Source: Verrucomicrobiota bacterium (GTDB lineage Bacteria; Verrucomicrobiota; Verrucomicrobiia; Opitutales; Opitutaceae). From it: 64,000 bases of DNA. The translations under genes were made by a program, and so were the position numbers. The stretch spans positions 1 through 64,000 of the forward strand of contig VHCJ01000015.1 of assembly GCA_016871755.1 (NCBI GenBank). Reading direction: 5' to 3'. The notes beneath the pieces were generated by a model, which worked only from the letters and a program-made list of their open reading frames with translations, was not told the origin of the DNA and searched no databases. Shown in pieces: positions 49,389 to 57,744 of the stretch; positions within the stretch are counted from its first letter, which is position 1; the number at the start of each line of letters is the position of its first letter.

Positions 49389-49963
49389 CCCTCTCGCGGA
49401 AGACTGCGGAGACCAATATCGCGTTGACCCTCTCGGTTGACGGCACCGGAGCGTCGTCGATCGACACGGGCATTCCCTTCTTCGATCACATGCTCACGCT
49501 GTTCGCGAAGCACGGCTTGTTCGACCTCGACCTGCGCTGCCGGGGCGACGTGGCGGTGGACTACCATCACACGGTCGAGGACGTGGGCTTGGTCCTAGGC
49601 GATGCCTTCCGTCAGGCCCTGGGCGACAAGCGCGGCATCCGGCGTTATGGGTTCTTCCTGCTCCCGATGGACGAGGCGCTCGCCCGGGTGGTGGTGGACC
49701 TCAGCGGGCGGGCCTGCCTCGTGTACGACGCCACGGTGCCGAATCCCTTCGTTCGCGACTTCAATCTCGTGCTGGTGAAGGAATTTGCGCGGGCGTTCAG
49801 CAATGCGCTGGCCTGCAACCTGCACGTGAAGCTCGAGTACGGTGAGGAGCCGCATCATGCCGCGGAGGCGATCTTCAAGGGACTGGCCAAGGCGCTGGAC
49901 GTGGCGACCCAGATCGACCCTCGCGTGGCGGATCAGTTGCCCTCGACCAAGGGCACGCTCTAA
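49367..49963 (+). CDS. hisB: imidazoleglycerol-phosphate dehydratase
   Basis: 198 aa, the single-function form without a phosphatase domain. Metal-binding motifs are '[10 protein letters not shown]' and '[13 protein letters not shown]', plus 'GIPFFDHML'. It dehydrates imidazoleglycerol phosphate in histidine synthesis using Mn clusters. It overlaps hisC by 22 nt and precedes hisH by 45 nt. Confidence 0.97.
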   Translation: MAKARSLTLSRKTAETNIALTLSVDGTGASSIDTGIPFFDHMLTLFAKHGLFDLDLRCRGDVAVDYHHTVEDVGLVLGDAFRQALGDKRGIRRYGFFLLPMDEALARVVVDLSGRACLVYDATVPNPFVRDFNLVLVKEFARAFSNALACNLHVKLEYGEEPHHAAEAIFKGLAKALDVATQIDPRVADQLPSTKGTL

Positions 49964-50008
49964 GCCGCCCGGCTGGAGCGACGAGGAACGTCGGAACGAC
50001 CCTGTCCC

Positions 50009-50632
50009 GTGATCGCGGTCATTGATACAGGCATTTGCAACCTGCGCAGCGTGACGAAGGCGCTGGAGGCGGCGGGGGGCCGGGTGACGGTCCTGCGGAG
50101 CCGCGCTGAGTTGGAGTCGACCGCGTGGCGCGGGTTGGTGCTGCCGGGGGTCGGCGCGTTGCGCGACTGTGTCGCCTCGCTCCGGCAGAGCGGGCTGGAC
50201 GAAGGGGTGCGGCGCTGGATTGCGGCGGACCGATCCTTTCTTGGGGTTTGCCTCGGCATGCAGGCGCTCTTTGAGCGTTCGGAGGAGGGGGACACGCTGG
50301 GGCTGGGAGTCTTCGCCGGGGACGTAGTCCGGTTCCGTCTGCCGCCGGAGTTCAAGATCCCACACATGGGGTGGAATGCCGTGCGCTTCCTGCAGCCCGG
50401 GTCTCCCCTGGCGGCGGGATTACCGGAAGCGGGTGAGTCGTTCTACTTCGTCCACAGCTACCATTGCCGTCCCGTGGACCGCTCGCTGATCCTCGCTGAG
50501 TGCGACTACGGCGGCCCCTTCTGCGCTGCCATTGGACGCGGGAGGGTGTTCGCGACCCAGTTTCACCCGGAGAAGAGCCAGACGGCGGGTCTGAGGATTT
50601 ACGGGAATTTCGTGCGGCTGGTCGGCTCCTGA
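50009..50632 (+). CDS. hisH: imidazole glycerol phosphate synthase, glutaminase subunit
   Basis: 207 aa, GTG start at 50009. The class I amidotransferase triad is visible: C81 ('LGVCLGMQ'), H186 and E188 ('FHPEKS'). It supplies ammonia to HisF. The usual 'DYGxGNLRSV' start reads '[10 protein letters not shown]' here, a modest change in the loop near the active site. hisF and hisA do not follow; the partner must be encoded elsewhere. Confidence 0.95.
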   Translation: MIAVIDTGICNLRSVTKALEAAGGRVTVLRSRAELESTAWRGLVLPGVGALRDCVASLRQSGLDEGVRRWIAADRSFLGVCLGMQALFERSEEGDTLGLGVFAGDVVRFRLPPEFKIPHMGWNAVRFLQPGSPLAAGLPEAGESFYFVHSYHCRPVDRSLILAECDYGGPFCAAIGRGRVFATQFHPEKSQTAGLRIYGNFVRLVGS

Positions 50633-50675
50633 CGCGGCCCAACATCCGCTAAAGCGCGGCGTGTCTCCCGCTTCT

Positions 50676-50714
50676 GTCTCCCCGGCATGTTACGCAGCGG
50701 GGAGACTTTGCTTT
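50676..50714 (+). terminator. terminator after hisH
   Basis: GTCTCCCC (50676-50683) pairs with GGGGAGAC (50699-50706) around a 15-nt loop, followed by TTTGCTTT. It separates the his genes from citrate synthase. Confidence 0.55.
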
Positions 50715-50747
50715 GCAAGCGGTGCGGATTTTGCTTCGGTCATCTGT

Positions 50748-52046
50748 ATGCCCAAGACCGCCACACTGAAAATCGACGACAAGGAGCTCAGCCTGCCCAT
50801 CATTACCGGGGCGGAGAATGAGCGGGCGGTGGACATCTCGAAGCTCCGGGCGGAGACGGGCTACATCACGTTCGACGACGGCTTCGCCAATACCGGCTCG
50901 GCGCAGAGCACGATCACCTACATTGACGGCGAGCAGGGAATCCTGCGGTACCGCGGTTACCCGATCGAGCAACTCGCGGAGAAATCCAACTTCATCGAGA
51001 CCGCGTGGCTGGTGATCCACGGTGAGTTGCCCACCCCGGAGCAGCGGACTCACTTCTCGTCGCTGCTCACGCAGCATGCGCCCCTGCATCAGGGCATGAC
51101 GCGGCTTTTTCAGGGTTTTCCCCCGTCCGCGCATCCGATGGCGGTGTTGTCCGCGCTGATGAACGCGCTGGGTTGCTATTCTCCGCACCTTGCGACCAAC
51201 AACCACCAGCGCGATCTGGAGCACTTCGAGGAAGCGGTGGCGATCGCGATTTCTAAGGTGCGCACGATCGCCGCGCATTCGTACCGCATCAGCCGCGGCC
51301 TGCCGCTCAATCACCCGAAGCGGTCGCTCAGTTACTGCGACAACTTCCTCCACCTGATGTTCTCGGAGCCGTACAACGACTACGTTGCGACGCCCGAGGT
51401 GGCCTCGGCTCTCAACCTCTTCCTCCTGCTCCACGCGGACCACGAGCAGAACTGCTCCACGTCCACGGTGCGCATGGTGGCGTCGGCGGGCGCGAACCTC
51501 TTCGCCTCCGTCTCGGCCGGCGTCAATGCGCTCTGGGGCCCGCTGCACGGCGGCGCGAACATGGCGGTGATCGAGATGCTCAAGGCGATCCACGCCGAGG
51601 GCGACGACGGCACCAAGTTCATCGCGGCCGCCAAGTCCGGCAAGGGCGAGCGCCTGATGGGCTTCGGTCACCGCGTGTATAAGAACTACGATCCGCGCGC
51701 GAAGATCATCAAGACCAGCTTCTACAAGGCCCTTGCCTCCCTCGGCATCAAGGATGACCCGCTGCTCAACATCGCGATGAAGCTCGAGGAGGTGGCGCTG
51801 AGCGACGACTACTTCATTTCGCGGAAGCTCTACCCGAACGTCGACTTCTACTCGGGTCTGATCATGCGCGCCCTCGGCATCCCCGAGGAGATGTTCACGG
51901 TGATGTTCGCGATCGGCCGCATGCCGGGCTGGATCGCCCAGTGGCACGAGGTGGCTCGCAATCCCAAGCTCAAGATCTATCGCCCGCGGCAGATCTACGC
52001 GGGACATCCGCAGCGGAACTACGTGCCGACCAATCTGCGCGGCTGA
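50748..52046 (+). CDS. gltA: citrate synthase
   Basis: 432 aa from ATG 50748 ('[19 protein letters not shown]'), the normal start of hexameric type II citrate synthases. Catalytic residues align with Escherichia coli GltA: H267 ('GPLHGGAN'), H308 ('GFGHRVYK') and D366 ('VDFYSG'). It condenses acetyl-CoA with oxaloacetate, the entry to the TCA cycle. The allosteric-type N-terminal domain is present, so NADH control is possible. It stands alone between terminators. Confidence 0.98.
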   Translation: MPKTATLKIDDKELSLPIITGAENERAVDISKLRAETGYITFDDGFANTGSAQSTITYIDGEQGILRYRGYPIEQLAEKSNFIETAWLVIHGELPTPEQRTHFSSLLTQHAPLHQGMTRLFQGFPPSAHPMAVLSALMNALGCYSPHLATNNHQRDLEHFEEAVAIAISKVRTIAAHSYRISRGLPLNHPKRSLSYCDNFLHLMFSEPYNDYVATPEVASALNLFLLLHADHEQNCSTSTVRMVASAGANLFASVSAGVNALWGPLHGGANMAVIEMLKAIHAEGDDGTKFIAAAKSGKGERLMGFGHRVYKNYDPRAKIIKTSFYKALASLGIKDDPLLNIAMKLEEVALSDDYFISRKLYPNVDFYSGLIMRALGIPEEMFTVMFAIGRMPGWIAQWHEVARNPKLKIYRPRQIYAGHPQRNYVPTNLRG

Positions 52047-52053
52047 GCACGCC

Positions 52054-52076
52054 GACGCCGCGTCCGTCGCGGCGTC
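52054..52076 (+). terminator. hairpin after gltA
   Basis: A perfect 9-bp stem GACGCCGCG/CGCGGCGTC (52054-52062, 52068-52076) with a TCCGT loop lies 7 nt after the gltA stop. It lacks a T-tract but is the only plausible stop for gltA transcripts before the convergent gene. Confidence 0.5.
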
Positions 52077-52106
52077 ACTCATTCGCAGACGGGTTGTGCA
52101 CGTGCC

Positions 52107-52128
52107 CGCCGCCCACGGAGTGGCGGCG
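52107..52128 (-). terminator. hairpin after the VC0807-like gene
   Basis: CGCCGCC (52107-52113) pairs with GGCGGCG (52122-52128) around an 8-nt loop, 6 nt past the stop of the minus-strand gene. No T-tract on either strand. Confidence 0.3.
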
Positions 52129-52134
52129 CCCGGG

Positions 52135-52848
52135 TTAGCGCTGCGCCTCCGTCGACTTTTGCCGGAAGATCGCGTCCTGGGAAAGACCGGTCAGGTCCGT
52201 GATCGCCCGCACGAGCCGCCAGAGCGTGAACATCGTGATCGCCACGCTGGGGACGACGATCACGGGCCAGCTCCAGAGGTTCATCTGGGCCAGTTCCTCG
52301 TTGAAGGCCGAGGTCCCGCTGTCGCTGCGGATGAGGTGGCGGGCGAGGGCGAAATTGAGCGCCGCACTGAGGGCGAAGCTGCCGGCCAGCCAGAATCCGG
52401 CCCGCCGCAGCGCACGGTCGAGCGGCTCGCGCGTGCCGCGGGCCGCCAGGGCCGCCTCAACCTGCTCCACGTCGATCACCTGGTCGTTGTAGAGCAATTG
52501 ACGCACGAGGGGCACCTTGGAGCGCATCGACGCGAGGACGGAGACCCCAATGATGGCTGGAAGGGAGGCCTCCTTGACCGCGAACCAGAAACGGTCCAGC
52601 CGGATCAGGGCGAAGATGCCGGTGAGCAGGATGCTGAGAAATCCGATGATCGAAATGAAGTTGGCCTGCCGGCGGCGGACAAAGTCAGCGATCCCGTAGC
52701 CGATGGGAAACGCCAGTGCGATCAGCAGGCCCCAGACCGGGCCCAGACGCTCGGGCTTGCTCAGGGTCGAGAGCAGGATCGAGGGAAGGGCGACGTTGCA
52801 GACGAGGTTGAGGAGCAGGTTCTCCCGGGAAGGGCGCGGTCCGGACAT
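52135..52848 (-). CDS. VC0807-like multi-pass membrane protein
   Basis: 237 aa. About six hydrophobic segments are visible, e.g. 'LGPVWGLLIALAFPIGYGIA' and 'ANFISIIGFLSILLTGIFAL'. The 'LLLNLVCNVALPSILLSTLS' start and the 'LALAFPIGYG'-type motif resemble the VC0807 family, whose function is unknown. The gene is convergent with gltA and divergent from pdxJ (93 nt between starts). There is no substrate clue. Confidence 0.7.
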   Translation of the reverse strand: MSGPRPSRENLLLNLVCNVALPSILLSTLSKPERLGPVWGLLIALAFPIGYGIADFVRRRQANFISIIGFLSILLTGIFALIRLDRFWFAVKEASLPAIIGVSVLASMRSKVPLVRQLLYNDQVIDVEQVEAALAARGTREPLDRALRRAGFWLAGSFALSAALNFALARHLIRSDSGTSAFNEELAQMNLWSWPVIVVPSVAITMFTLWRLVRAITDLTGLSQDAIFRQKSTEAQR

Positions 52849-52941
52849 GGACCCATGAAGGCGGAACGACTCGTCGCGGAAAGTGAAATCGGGGCACAGG
52901 GCTCTTTACCCTCCCGCGTTCTCCCGCCATAGTGCCGCCTG

Positions 52942-53703
52942 ATGATTCTCCTCGGCGTCAACATCGACCACGCCGCCACCGTCCGGCAGGCGCGCTATCG
53001 GCAGCATTCCGCCACGGCGGGCGGGGCGGTGGAACCGGACCCGGTGGCTCTGGCGCTTGTCGCGGAGCGGGCCGGGGCCGACGGCATCACCGTGCACCTG
53101 CGCGAGGATCGCCGTCACATCCAGGAGCGGGACGTCTGGCGGCTGCGCGAGTGCATGGCCACCCGACTCAACCTCGAAATGGCCTGCACGCCGGCGATGA
53201 CCGAATTCGCCCTGCGCCTGAAGCCGGACAGCGTCTGTCTCGTGCCGGAGAGCCGGGAGGAGGTCACGACCGAGGGCGGGCTCGATGTTGTGGGGCAGCG
53301 CGCCAAGGTCCAGGAGGTCGTCGAGGCCATGCGGGGTGCCGGCATCACGACGAGCCTCTTCATCGACCCGGACGCGTCGCAGATCGTCGCGGCGGCGGAG
53401 CTCCGTTCGCCTTGGATCGAGCTGCATACGGGCTCCTACGCGAACGCCTACCCGGCGGACCCTGCCGGGCGGGTTCGAGAGTGGCGGCGGCTCTGCGCGG
53501 GTGCGGATCGCGCGCACGGGCTCGGGCTGGTCGTCAACGCAGGCCACGGGATCAACTACGTCAACGTCACCGAGGTGCGCGGCCTGCCCCACCTGCACGA
53601 GTGCAACATCGGCCACAGCATCATCAGCCGTGCCCTCTACTTGGGCCTCGCCGAGGCGGTGGCGGAGATGCGCCGCCGCCTCAACGACGGGCTCCGCCCA
53701 TGA
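52942..53703 (+). CDS. pdxJ: pyridoxine 5'-phosphate synthase
   Basis: 253 aa. It condenses 1-deoxyxylulose 5-phosphate with 3-amino-2-oxopropyl phosphate to make pyridoxine phosphate. Blocks are '[16 protein letters not shown]', '[20 protein letters not shown]', 'LNLEMA', '[18 protein letters not shown]' and '[11 protein letters not shown]'. It is followed by acpS with an ATGA overlap, the same pairing as in Escherichia coli. Confidence 0.98.
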   Translation: MILLGVNIDHAATVRQARYRQHSATAGGAVEPDPVALALVAERAGADGITVHLREDRRHIQERDVWRLRECMATRLNLEMACTPAMTEFALRLKPDSVCLVPESREEVTTEGGLDVVGQRAKVQEVVEAMRGAGITTSLFIDPDASQIVAAAELRSPWIELHTGSYANAYPADPAGRVREWRRLCAGADRAHGLGLVVNAGHGINYVNVTEVRGLPHLHECNIGHSIISRALYLGLAEAVAEMRRRLNDGLRP

Positions 53704-54122
53704 ACCTCGACCTCGTCCCCGGCGGCGTGCTGGTCGGCCTCGGCTCGGACCTCGTCGATGTCGACCGCATCCGCGGCGTCTGGGAACGTCAGGGGGAGCG
53801 CTTTCTCGAGCGCGTCTTCACCGCGGAGGAGCGTCAGTACTGTCTCAGGATGAAGTTCCCGCACAAGCACCTCGCGGCCCGGTTTGCCGCCAAGGAGGCG
53901 GTCTCCAAGGCCTTCTCGACCGGGATCGGTCCGCTCCTCTCGTGGAAGTCCGTGTCGGTGTACCATGGCGAACGGATGGACCCGCGCGTGCGCCTCGATG
54001 AGAAAGGTGAGGCCCTGCTGCGCGCCGCCGGTGCCACGCATGTGCTCCTCACGCTCGCGCACACCGATGGACAGGCGCTCGCGGTCGCGGCTCTGGTCCG
54101 CGCGGAGGGAGGACGGACATGA
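53700..54122 (+). CDS. acpS: holo-[acyl-carrier-protein] synthase
   Basis: 140 aa from ATG 53700, which overlaps the pdxJ stop. Conserved blocks are '[15 protein letters not shown]' and '[19 protein letters not shown]' with the Mg-binding Asp and Glu. It transfers 4'-phosphopantetheine from CoA to apo-ACP for fatty acid synthesis. Its stop overlaps the next start, continuing a tightly coupled operon. Confidence 0.95.
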   Translation: MNLDLVPGGVLVGLGSDLVDVDRIRGVWERQGERFLERVFTAEERQYCLRMKFPHKHLAARFAAKEAVSKAFSTGIGPLLSWKSVSVYHGERMDPRVRLDEKGEALLRAAGATHVLLTLAHTDGQALAVAALVRAEGGRT

Positions 54123-54595
54123 GCGTCGACGCCCCGTCCGAGCGTCCGTCGCGGACCGAGCTGTCGCGGGCTCCGTCGTGGATCCTGCTTGGGTTCGTGA
54201 TCGGGGCGGTGTTCGTCCTCCTGCTCCGGCGCCAGTACCTGGTCGAGGAGGCGATGTTGAATCCCCCGGTTGCGGGAGCGGCGGCGATCGACGCGGCGGA
54301 TGCCGAGGCCGCCTCACCCACGGCCGCTCGGGCGGGGGAACCGACCGCGCTGGCGTTCGACGCGGTCTGGCGGGCGTGGGGGCATCACGCCGTGTGGGTC
54401 GATGATTCCACGCAGGTGGCGTTGTGGAACGCCCAAAGCGGCGATTACCGCGACGCCTTCGAGGTCATAAGGAAAGGAGACGAGTTCTACTTCCGGCCCC
54501 TGTCCCGGTTGACGCGCCCCGTGGTGGATCGGGGCTTGGGCGTCGCCGCGCCCCTGCAGTTCACGGGTCCTCCCGTGGTTTCGCGCCGGCCATGA
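54119..54595 (+). CDS. single-pass membrane protein of unknown function
   Basis: 158 aa, start overlapping the acpS stop (ATGA). One membrane segment ('WILLGFVIGAVFVLLLRRQY', about 21-40) is followed by an Ala-rich linker and a compact C-terminal domain with 'AFDAVWRAWGHHAVWVDDST' and 'NAQSGDYRDAFEVIRKGDEF'. I do not recognise the domain. Its end overlaps the nnr start, so all four genes of this operon are translationally coupled; it probably acts at the inner membrane, facing the periplasm. Confidence 0.75.
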   Translation: MSVDAPSERPSRTELSRAPSWILLGFVIGAVFVLLLRRQYLVEEAMLNPPVAGAAAIDAADAEAASPTAARAGEPTALAFDAVWRAWGHHAVWVDDSTQVALWNAQSGDYRDAFEVIRKGDEFYFRPLSRLTRPVVDRGLGVAAPLQFTGPPVVSRRP

Positions 54596-56109
54596 GTCCC
54601 CTGCCTTATTCCGAATCGGCTCCGGTCTTCTCCGCCGCGGAGGCGCAGGCGTGGGAGCAGGTGCGCTTCGCCGGTCCGGGCGGAGAGTCGGCGGAGTGGG
54701 AGGCGATGCAGGCGGCGGGAGCCGGGGTCGCGGCGGGCGTGCAGCGCGACCTCCGCGCGTGCGTCGGCGCCGGGTCGGGCGCGGGGGCGCGGATCCTCGT
54801 GCTGGTGGGCAAAGGGCACAACGGTGGCGACGCCTTGATCGCGGCGCAGTTGCTCCTTGCGGCGGTGAAGGGTGCGACGGCGGAGGTGTGCCTCGTCTTC
54901 GGTGAGCGGTCGCTTCGCCCGTTGGCCGCTCGTGCCTGGCGGGAGTTGCAATCGGCCGCTCCCGGCCGCGTGGTACTTCGCGCGGCGGGTGCAGAGTGGA
55001 GCGGTACCTTCGCGGTCTGTCTCGATGGGGTGTTCGGTTTCTCCTTCCGTCCCCCGCTTCCGGCGGTGGCCCGTGAAGTCCTGATGCGGGCGAATGCGCT
55101 CCCCGTAGGGTTGCGCGCGGCGGTGGACCTGCCGAGCGGCTTGGGCGAACCCGGCGCGTTCCAGGCCGATGTCACGTACGCCACTGGCACCGTGAAGGAA
55201 CCGGTGCTTTCCCTGCCCAACGCCGGCCGGGTGCGCTGGGTGGATCTCGACTGGAACCTCGCTGCGGCGGTGGTTTCCAGCACGACCCGTGTGCTTCGTC
55301 CGGCCGTCCTCGCACCGCTGACCCGGCTGCGCCCGGCGGCCGTCGATAAACGGTCGTTTGGTCACGTGGGCATCATTGCCGGCTCCCGCCTCTATCCCGG
55401 CGCGGCCTTGCTCGCGGTGCGGGCGGCGCTGCGCAGCGGGGTCGGACTCGTCTCCGCCTTCGTGCCGGAGTCGCTGGTGCCCGCATTCGCGGCGGCGGCG
55501 CCCGAGGCGATCTGGGTCGGTTGGCCGGAGACGCCGGAGGGGGGTCTCGCGTTGGAGGGGCTTCACCTGATCGCCCGGCGCGGCGAGCGGATCGACGCCT
55601 GGGTCGTCGGTCCAGGTCTGGGCCGGGAAGTGGAAACCCTGGCCGCCGTCGGGGAGTTTCTGGTCGCGGAGGTCCGACCGACGGTAATCGACGCGGACGC
55701 GCTGCAGGCTGATCTCGCCCGGGCCGGCAAGGGTGTCCGCATCCTGACGCCGCATGCCGGAGAATGGCAGCGGATCGCCGCCGGCTCCACCCCGGAGTCG
55801 TTCACGCGGTCCACTCCCCACGTGGTGGTGGCCAAGGGGCCCCTGACCCGTGTAGTCGCGGGTGGCGTGGCGCACGCCGTTCTGGCGGGAGGCCCCGTTC
55901 TTTCCCGCGGTGGCAGCGGCGATCTCCTTGCCGGGCTGATCGGCGGACTGCTCGCGCAGAGCCCGGACGACCCGCGGCGCGCGGCGGCGCGCGGAGCCCT
56001 CTGGCACGCCTTGGCGGCGGATCAACTCGCTCAAGACCGCGGCGAGGTGGCCGTAGCGACCGGCGACCTTCTCTCCTACCTCTCCCCGGCGTTACGGGCC
56101 CTTGGGTGA
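54592..56109 (+). CDS. nnr: bifunctional NAD(P)H-hydrate epimerase / ADP-dependent NAD(P)H-hydrate dehydratase
   Basis: 505 aa from ATG 54592, overlapping the previous stop. The N-terminal YjeF domain (about 1-220) has 'LVLVGKGHNGGDALIAAQLL'; the C-terminal ribokinase-like domain (about 240-505) has 'GHVGIIAGSRLYPGAALLAV', 'VIDADAL', 'LTPHAGEW', 'VVAKGPLTRV' and the catalytic 'GGSGDLLAGLIGG' with D444. The enzyme repairs hydrated NADH and NADPH. Its last 18 nt overlap the convergent tatA gene. Confidence 0.95.
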   Translation: MSPLPYSESAPVFSAAEAQAWEQVRFAGPGGESAEWEAMQAAGAGVAAGVQRDLRACVGAGSGAGARILVLVGKGHNGGDALIAAQLLLAAVKGATAEVCLVFGERSLRPLAARAWRELQSAAPGRVVLRAAGAEWSGTFAVCLDGVFGFSFRPPLPAVAREVLMRANALPVGLRAAVDLPSGLGEPGAFQADVTYATGTVKEPVLSLPNAGRVRWVDLDWNLAAAVVSSTTRVLRPAVLAPLTRLRPAAVDKRSFGHVGIIAGSRLYPGAALLAVRAALRSGVGLVSAFVPESLVPAFAAAAPEAIWVGWPETPEGGLALEGLHLIARRGERIDAWVVGPGLGREVETLAAVGEFLVAEVRPTVIDADALQADLARAGKGVRILTPHAGEWQRIAAGSTPESFTRSTPHVVVAKGPLTRVVAGGVAHAVLAGGPVLSRGGSGDLLAGLIGGLLAQSPDDPRRAAARGALWHALAADQLAQDRGEVAVATGDLLSYLSPALRALG

Positions 56110-56622
56110 GGTTGCAGACGGTGTTTCCCCGGTCGAGGCCGGCGCGGCGGTGGACACGGATGCTCCGCCGGACTCCGGCGAGGCAGCGGCCGGAAGGGAG
56201 GAGGGGACGTCCGTGACCGTGGCCGTCGGAGCCGCGGGCTCGCTGGGCGGCGGTAAGGACGAAGGCGGGACGGAGTGATCGATTTCGTGCCCGGACGGTC
56301 CAGCGGGATGGTCGCCGCTGTGATTGTCATGGTGGTAGTCGTGGTACGAGTCGTGCGCCGCCGCCTGACCACCCTGGTCGAAGGCGGGAGGAGGCGGGGG
56401 GGCGGGCAGCGGGCGGCGCGGCGGCGGAGGTTCCTCCATGGCCCGCTTGATCTCCTCCTCCACGCCGCTGGTCGCCTTTTTGAACTCTCGAATGGAGCGG
56501 GCGAGCCCGCGGGCGAAATCCGGCAGGCTCTTGCCCCCGAAGAGCAGCAGCACGAGGACGAAGATCAGCAGCAGTTCCGGGCCGCCGATATCTCCGATGA
56601 GTGCGAATGCAGAGAGAAACAT
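56092..56622 (-). CDS. tatA: TatA/E-family twin-arginine translocase protein with His-rich tail
   Basis: 176 aa against about 60-90 for ordinary TatA. Residues 1-62 are classic: membrane segment 'GGPELLLIFVLVLLLFGGKS', hinge 'LPDFARGLARSI' and amphipathic helix 'REFKKATSGVEEEIKR'. After a Pro-rich linker (64-80) comes a histidine/aspartate-rich block (residues 90-116, eight His, e.g. 'HDSYHDYHHDN'), then a Ser/Ala/Pro tail. TatA forms the pore of the Tat system for folded, cofactor-containing proteins. The tail could bind metal ions; that is an inference. No tatC is nearby. It overlaps nnr convergently by 18 nt. Confidence 0.9.
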   Translation of the reverse strand: MFLSAFALIGDIGGPELLLIFVLVLLLFGGKSLPDFARGLARSIREFKKATSGVEEEIKRAMEEPPPPRRPLPAPPPPPAFDQGGQAAAHDSYHDYHHDNHSGDHPAGPSGHEIDHSVPPSSLPPPSEPAAPTATVTDVPSSLPAAASPESGGASVSTAAPASTGETPSATSPKGP

Positions 56623-56708
56623 GGATGCGAGCGCCTGCGCGTGGGGAAAAGAATCTGCGCGGGACTTTTACGGCAGGCAAGTCTTTGGGCGGCCAACCCT
56701 GCGGGAGG

Positions 56709-57629
56709 TCAGGCGATCTCGACGGCGACGCTGAACGTGCCGGTTTGGCGGGGCTGCACCCAGTGGAGACCGACGCCGTGCTCGGCCGCATTGGGCGGCC
56801 CCATCCAAGGCTCCACGCAGAAGTAGGGCGCGTCCGGTGCTCCGGACCAAGTCACGACGGCGGCGTCCGGAGGTGGCGCTGGCTCGGTGCCGAGTTGCAC
56901 GCGGACCTCGCCTGATGCGCTGCGGGGGCCAAACACCACGGTGCTCTGGCGAAGGCCGAGATGAATCGCGTCGATCAACTCGGGGCGATCCATCGGCTCC
57001 TCGGCCGCGAACGCCGGACCTGGGGTCAGCTGGCCCGAGCTATCCTGCCGGACCGATCGGTTGGCCGGGATCCGGATGCCGTAGTCACCGCGCGTCAGAC
57101 CCTCCTCCCATGGCACCGTGAAATAGAAGTGGTGGCCGGCGCTCCATGGGATCGGTCGGCGGTCGTGATTCTCGAGCGACAGCTCGCAGGTCAGGCGCGT
57201 GGGCGAGAAGCGGTAGGTGACCGCGAATTCGTAGGCGAACGGGTAGGCCTCGCGAGCGGCCTCGTCGGGCTCAAGCACTGCGGTAAATCCCAACTCGTGG
57301 CGGTGGGACACCTTGAACCGCCCCTGCCGCGCGATCCCGTGCATGGGCATGGGGCGCACCCGGCCCTCGGGATCCTTCCACTGATGGATGGCACCTTGGT
57401 GGAACGTGCGCGCGTTGAACGGGAAGAGGATGGGATTGCCGCCGCGGACCCGGGCCACGTCATCGAGCGAGGAAAGCTCCGGCCAGTAAATGACGTCGCG
57501 GATCGTACCGTCCGGGAGCGTGACGTTCCAGTTCAGCAGGCGGGCCCCAAGTTCGGGAAGAACAAGGAACGTCGACGTACCGACCGTCCAACGGCTGAGT
57601 GTGTGGCCGAAGTAGGGCACCGATTCCAT
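56709..57629 (-). CDS. aldose 1-epimerase-family (galactose mutarotase-like) protein
   Basis: 306 aa. The beta-sandwich fold is suggested by 'LPELGARLLNWNVTLPDG', 'GGNPILFPFNARTF', 'MPMHGIARQGRF' (conserved His) and 'WSAGHHFYFTVP' with the second conserved His, and 'YFCVEPWMGPPNA' with the catalytic-type Glu. It may interconvert anomers of a hexose or hexose-6-phosphate; the true sugar is not determined. It is 86 nt upstream of tatA on the same strand and has a hairpin in its leader. Confidence 0.85.
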   Translation of the reverse strand: MESVPYFGHTLSRWTVGTSTFLVLPELGARLLNWNVTLPDGTIRDVIYWPELSSLDDVARVRGGNPILFPFNARTFHQGAIHQWKDPEGRVRPMPMHGIARQGRFKVSHRHELGFTAVLEPDEAAREAYPFAYEFAVTYRFSPTRLTCELSLENHDRRPIPWSAGHHFYFTVPWEEGLTRGDYGIRIPANRSVRQDSSGQLTPGPAFAAEEPMDRPELIDAIHLGLRQSTVVFGPRSASGEVRVQLGTEPAPPPDAAVVTWSGAPDAPYFCVEPWMGPPNAAEHGVGLHWVQPRQTGTFSVAVEIA

Positions 57630-57642
57630 GACGATGGGAATA

Positions 57643-57664
57643 GGCGCCCGCTGCGGCGGGCGCC
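57643..57664 (-). other. hairpin in the leader of the aldose-epimerase-like gene
   Basis: GGCGCCCG (57643-57650) and CGGGCGCC (57657-57664) form a perfect 8-bp stem with a 6-nt loop, 13 nt before the start codon at 57629 on the minus strand. It would sit in the ribosome loading zone if transcribed. Confidence 0.35.
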
Positions 57665-57709
57665 ATGGGATTCATCGGAAAGATCGGACCTTTTTGGAGT
57701 TCCGGATGC

Positions 57710-57738
57710 TTGCGCGGGGGAGAAACCGCAAATAGGGT
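57710..57738 (+). promoter_or_regulatory. candidate promoter TTGCGC-N17-TAGGGT
   Basis: TTGCGC (57710-57715) and TAGGGT (57733-57738) with a 17-bp spacer. The expected start point is at about 57745, the first base of the nfeD ATG, so the message would be leaderless or nearly so. The same TAGGGT box precedes the TPR gene at 7584. Confidence 0.4.
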
Positions 57739-57744
57739 CGTCTT

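Noticed and set aside
52081-52134. Possible small gene between gltA and the VC0807-like gene
   Set aside because: The stretch is made of inverted repeats and has no start with a ribosome site.
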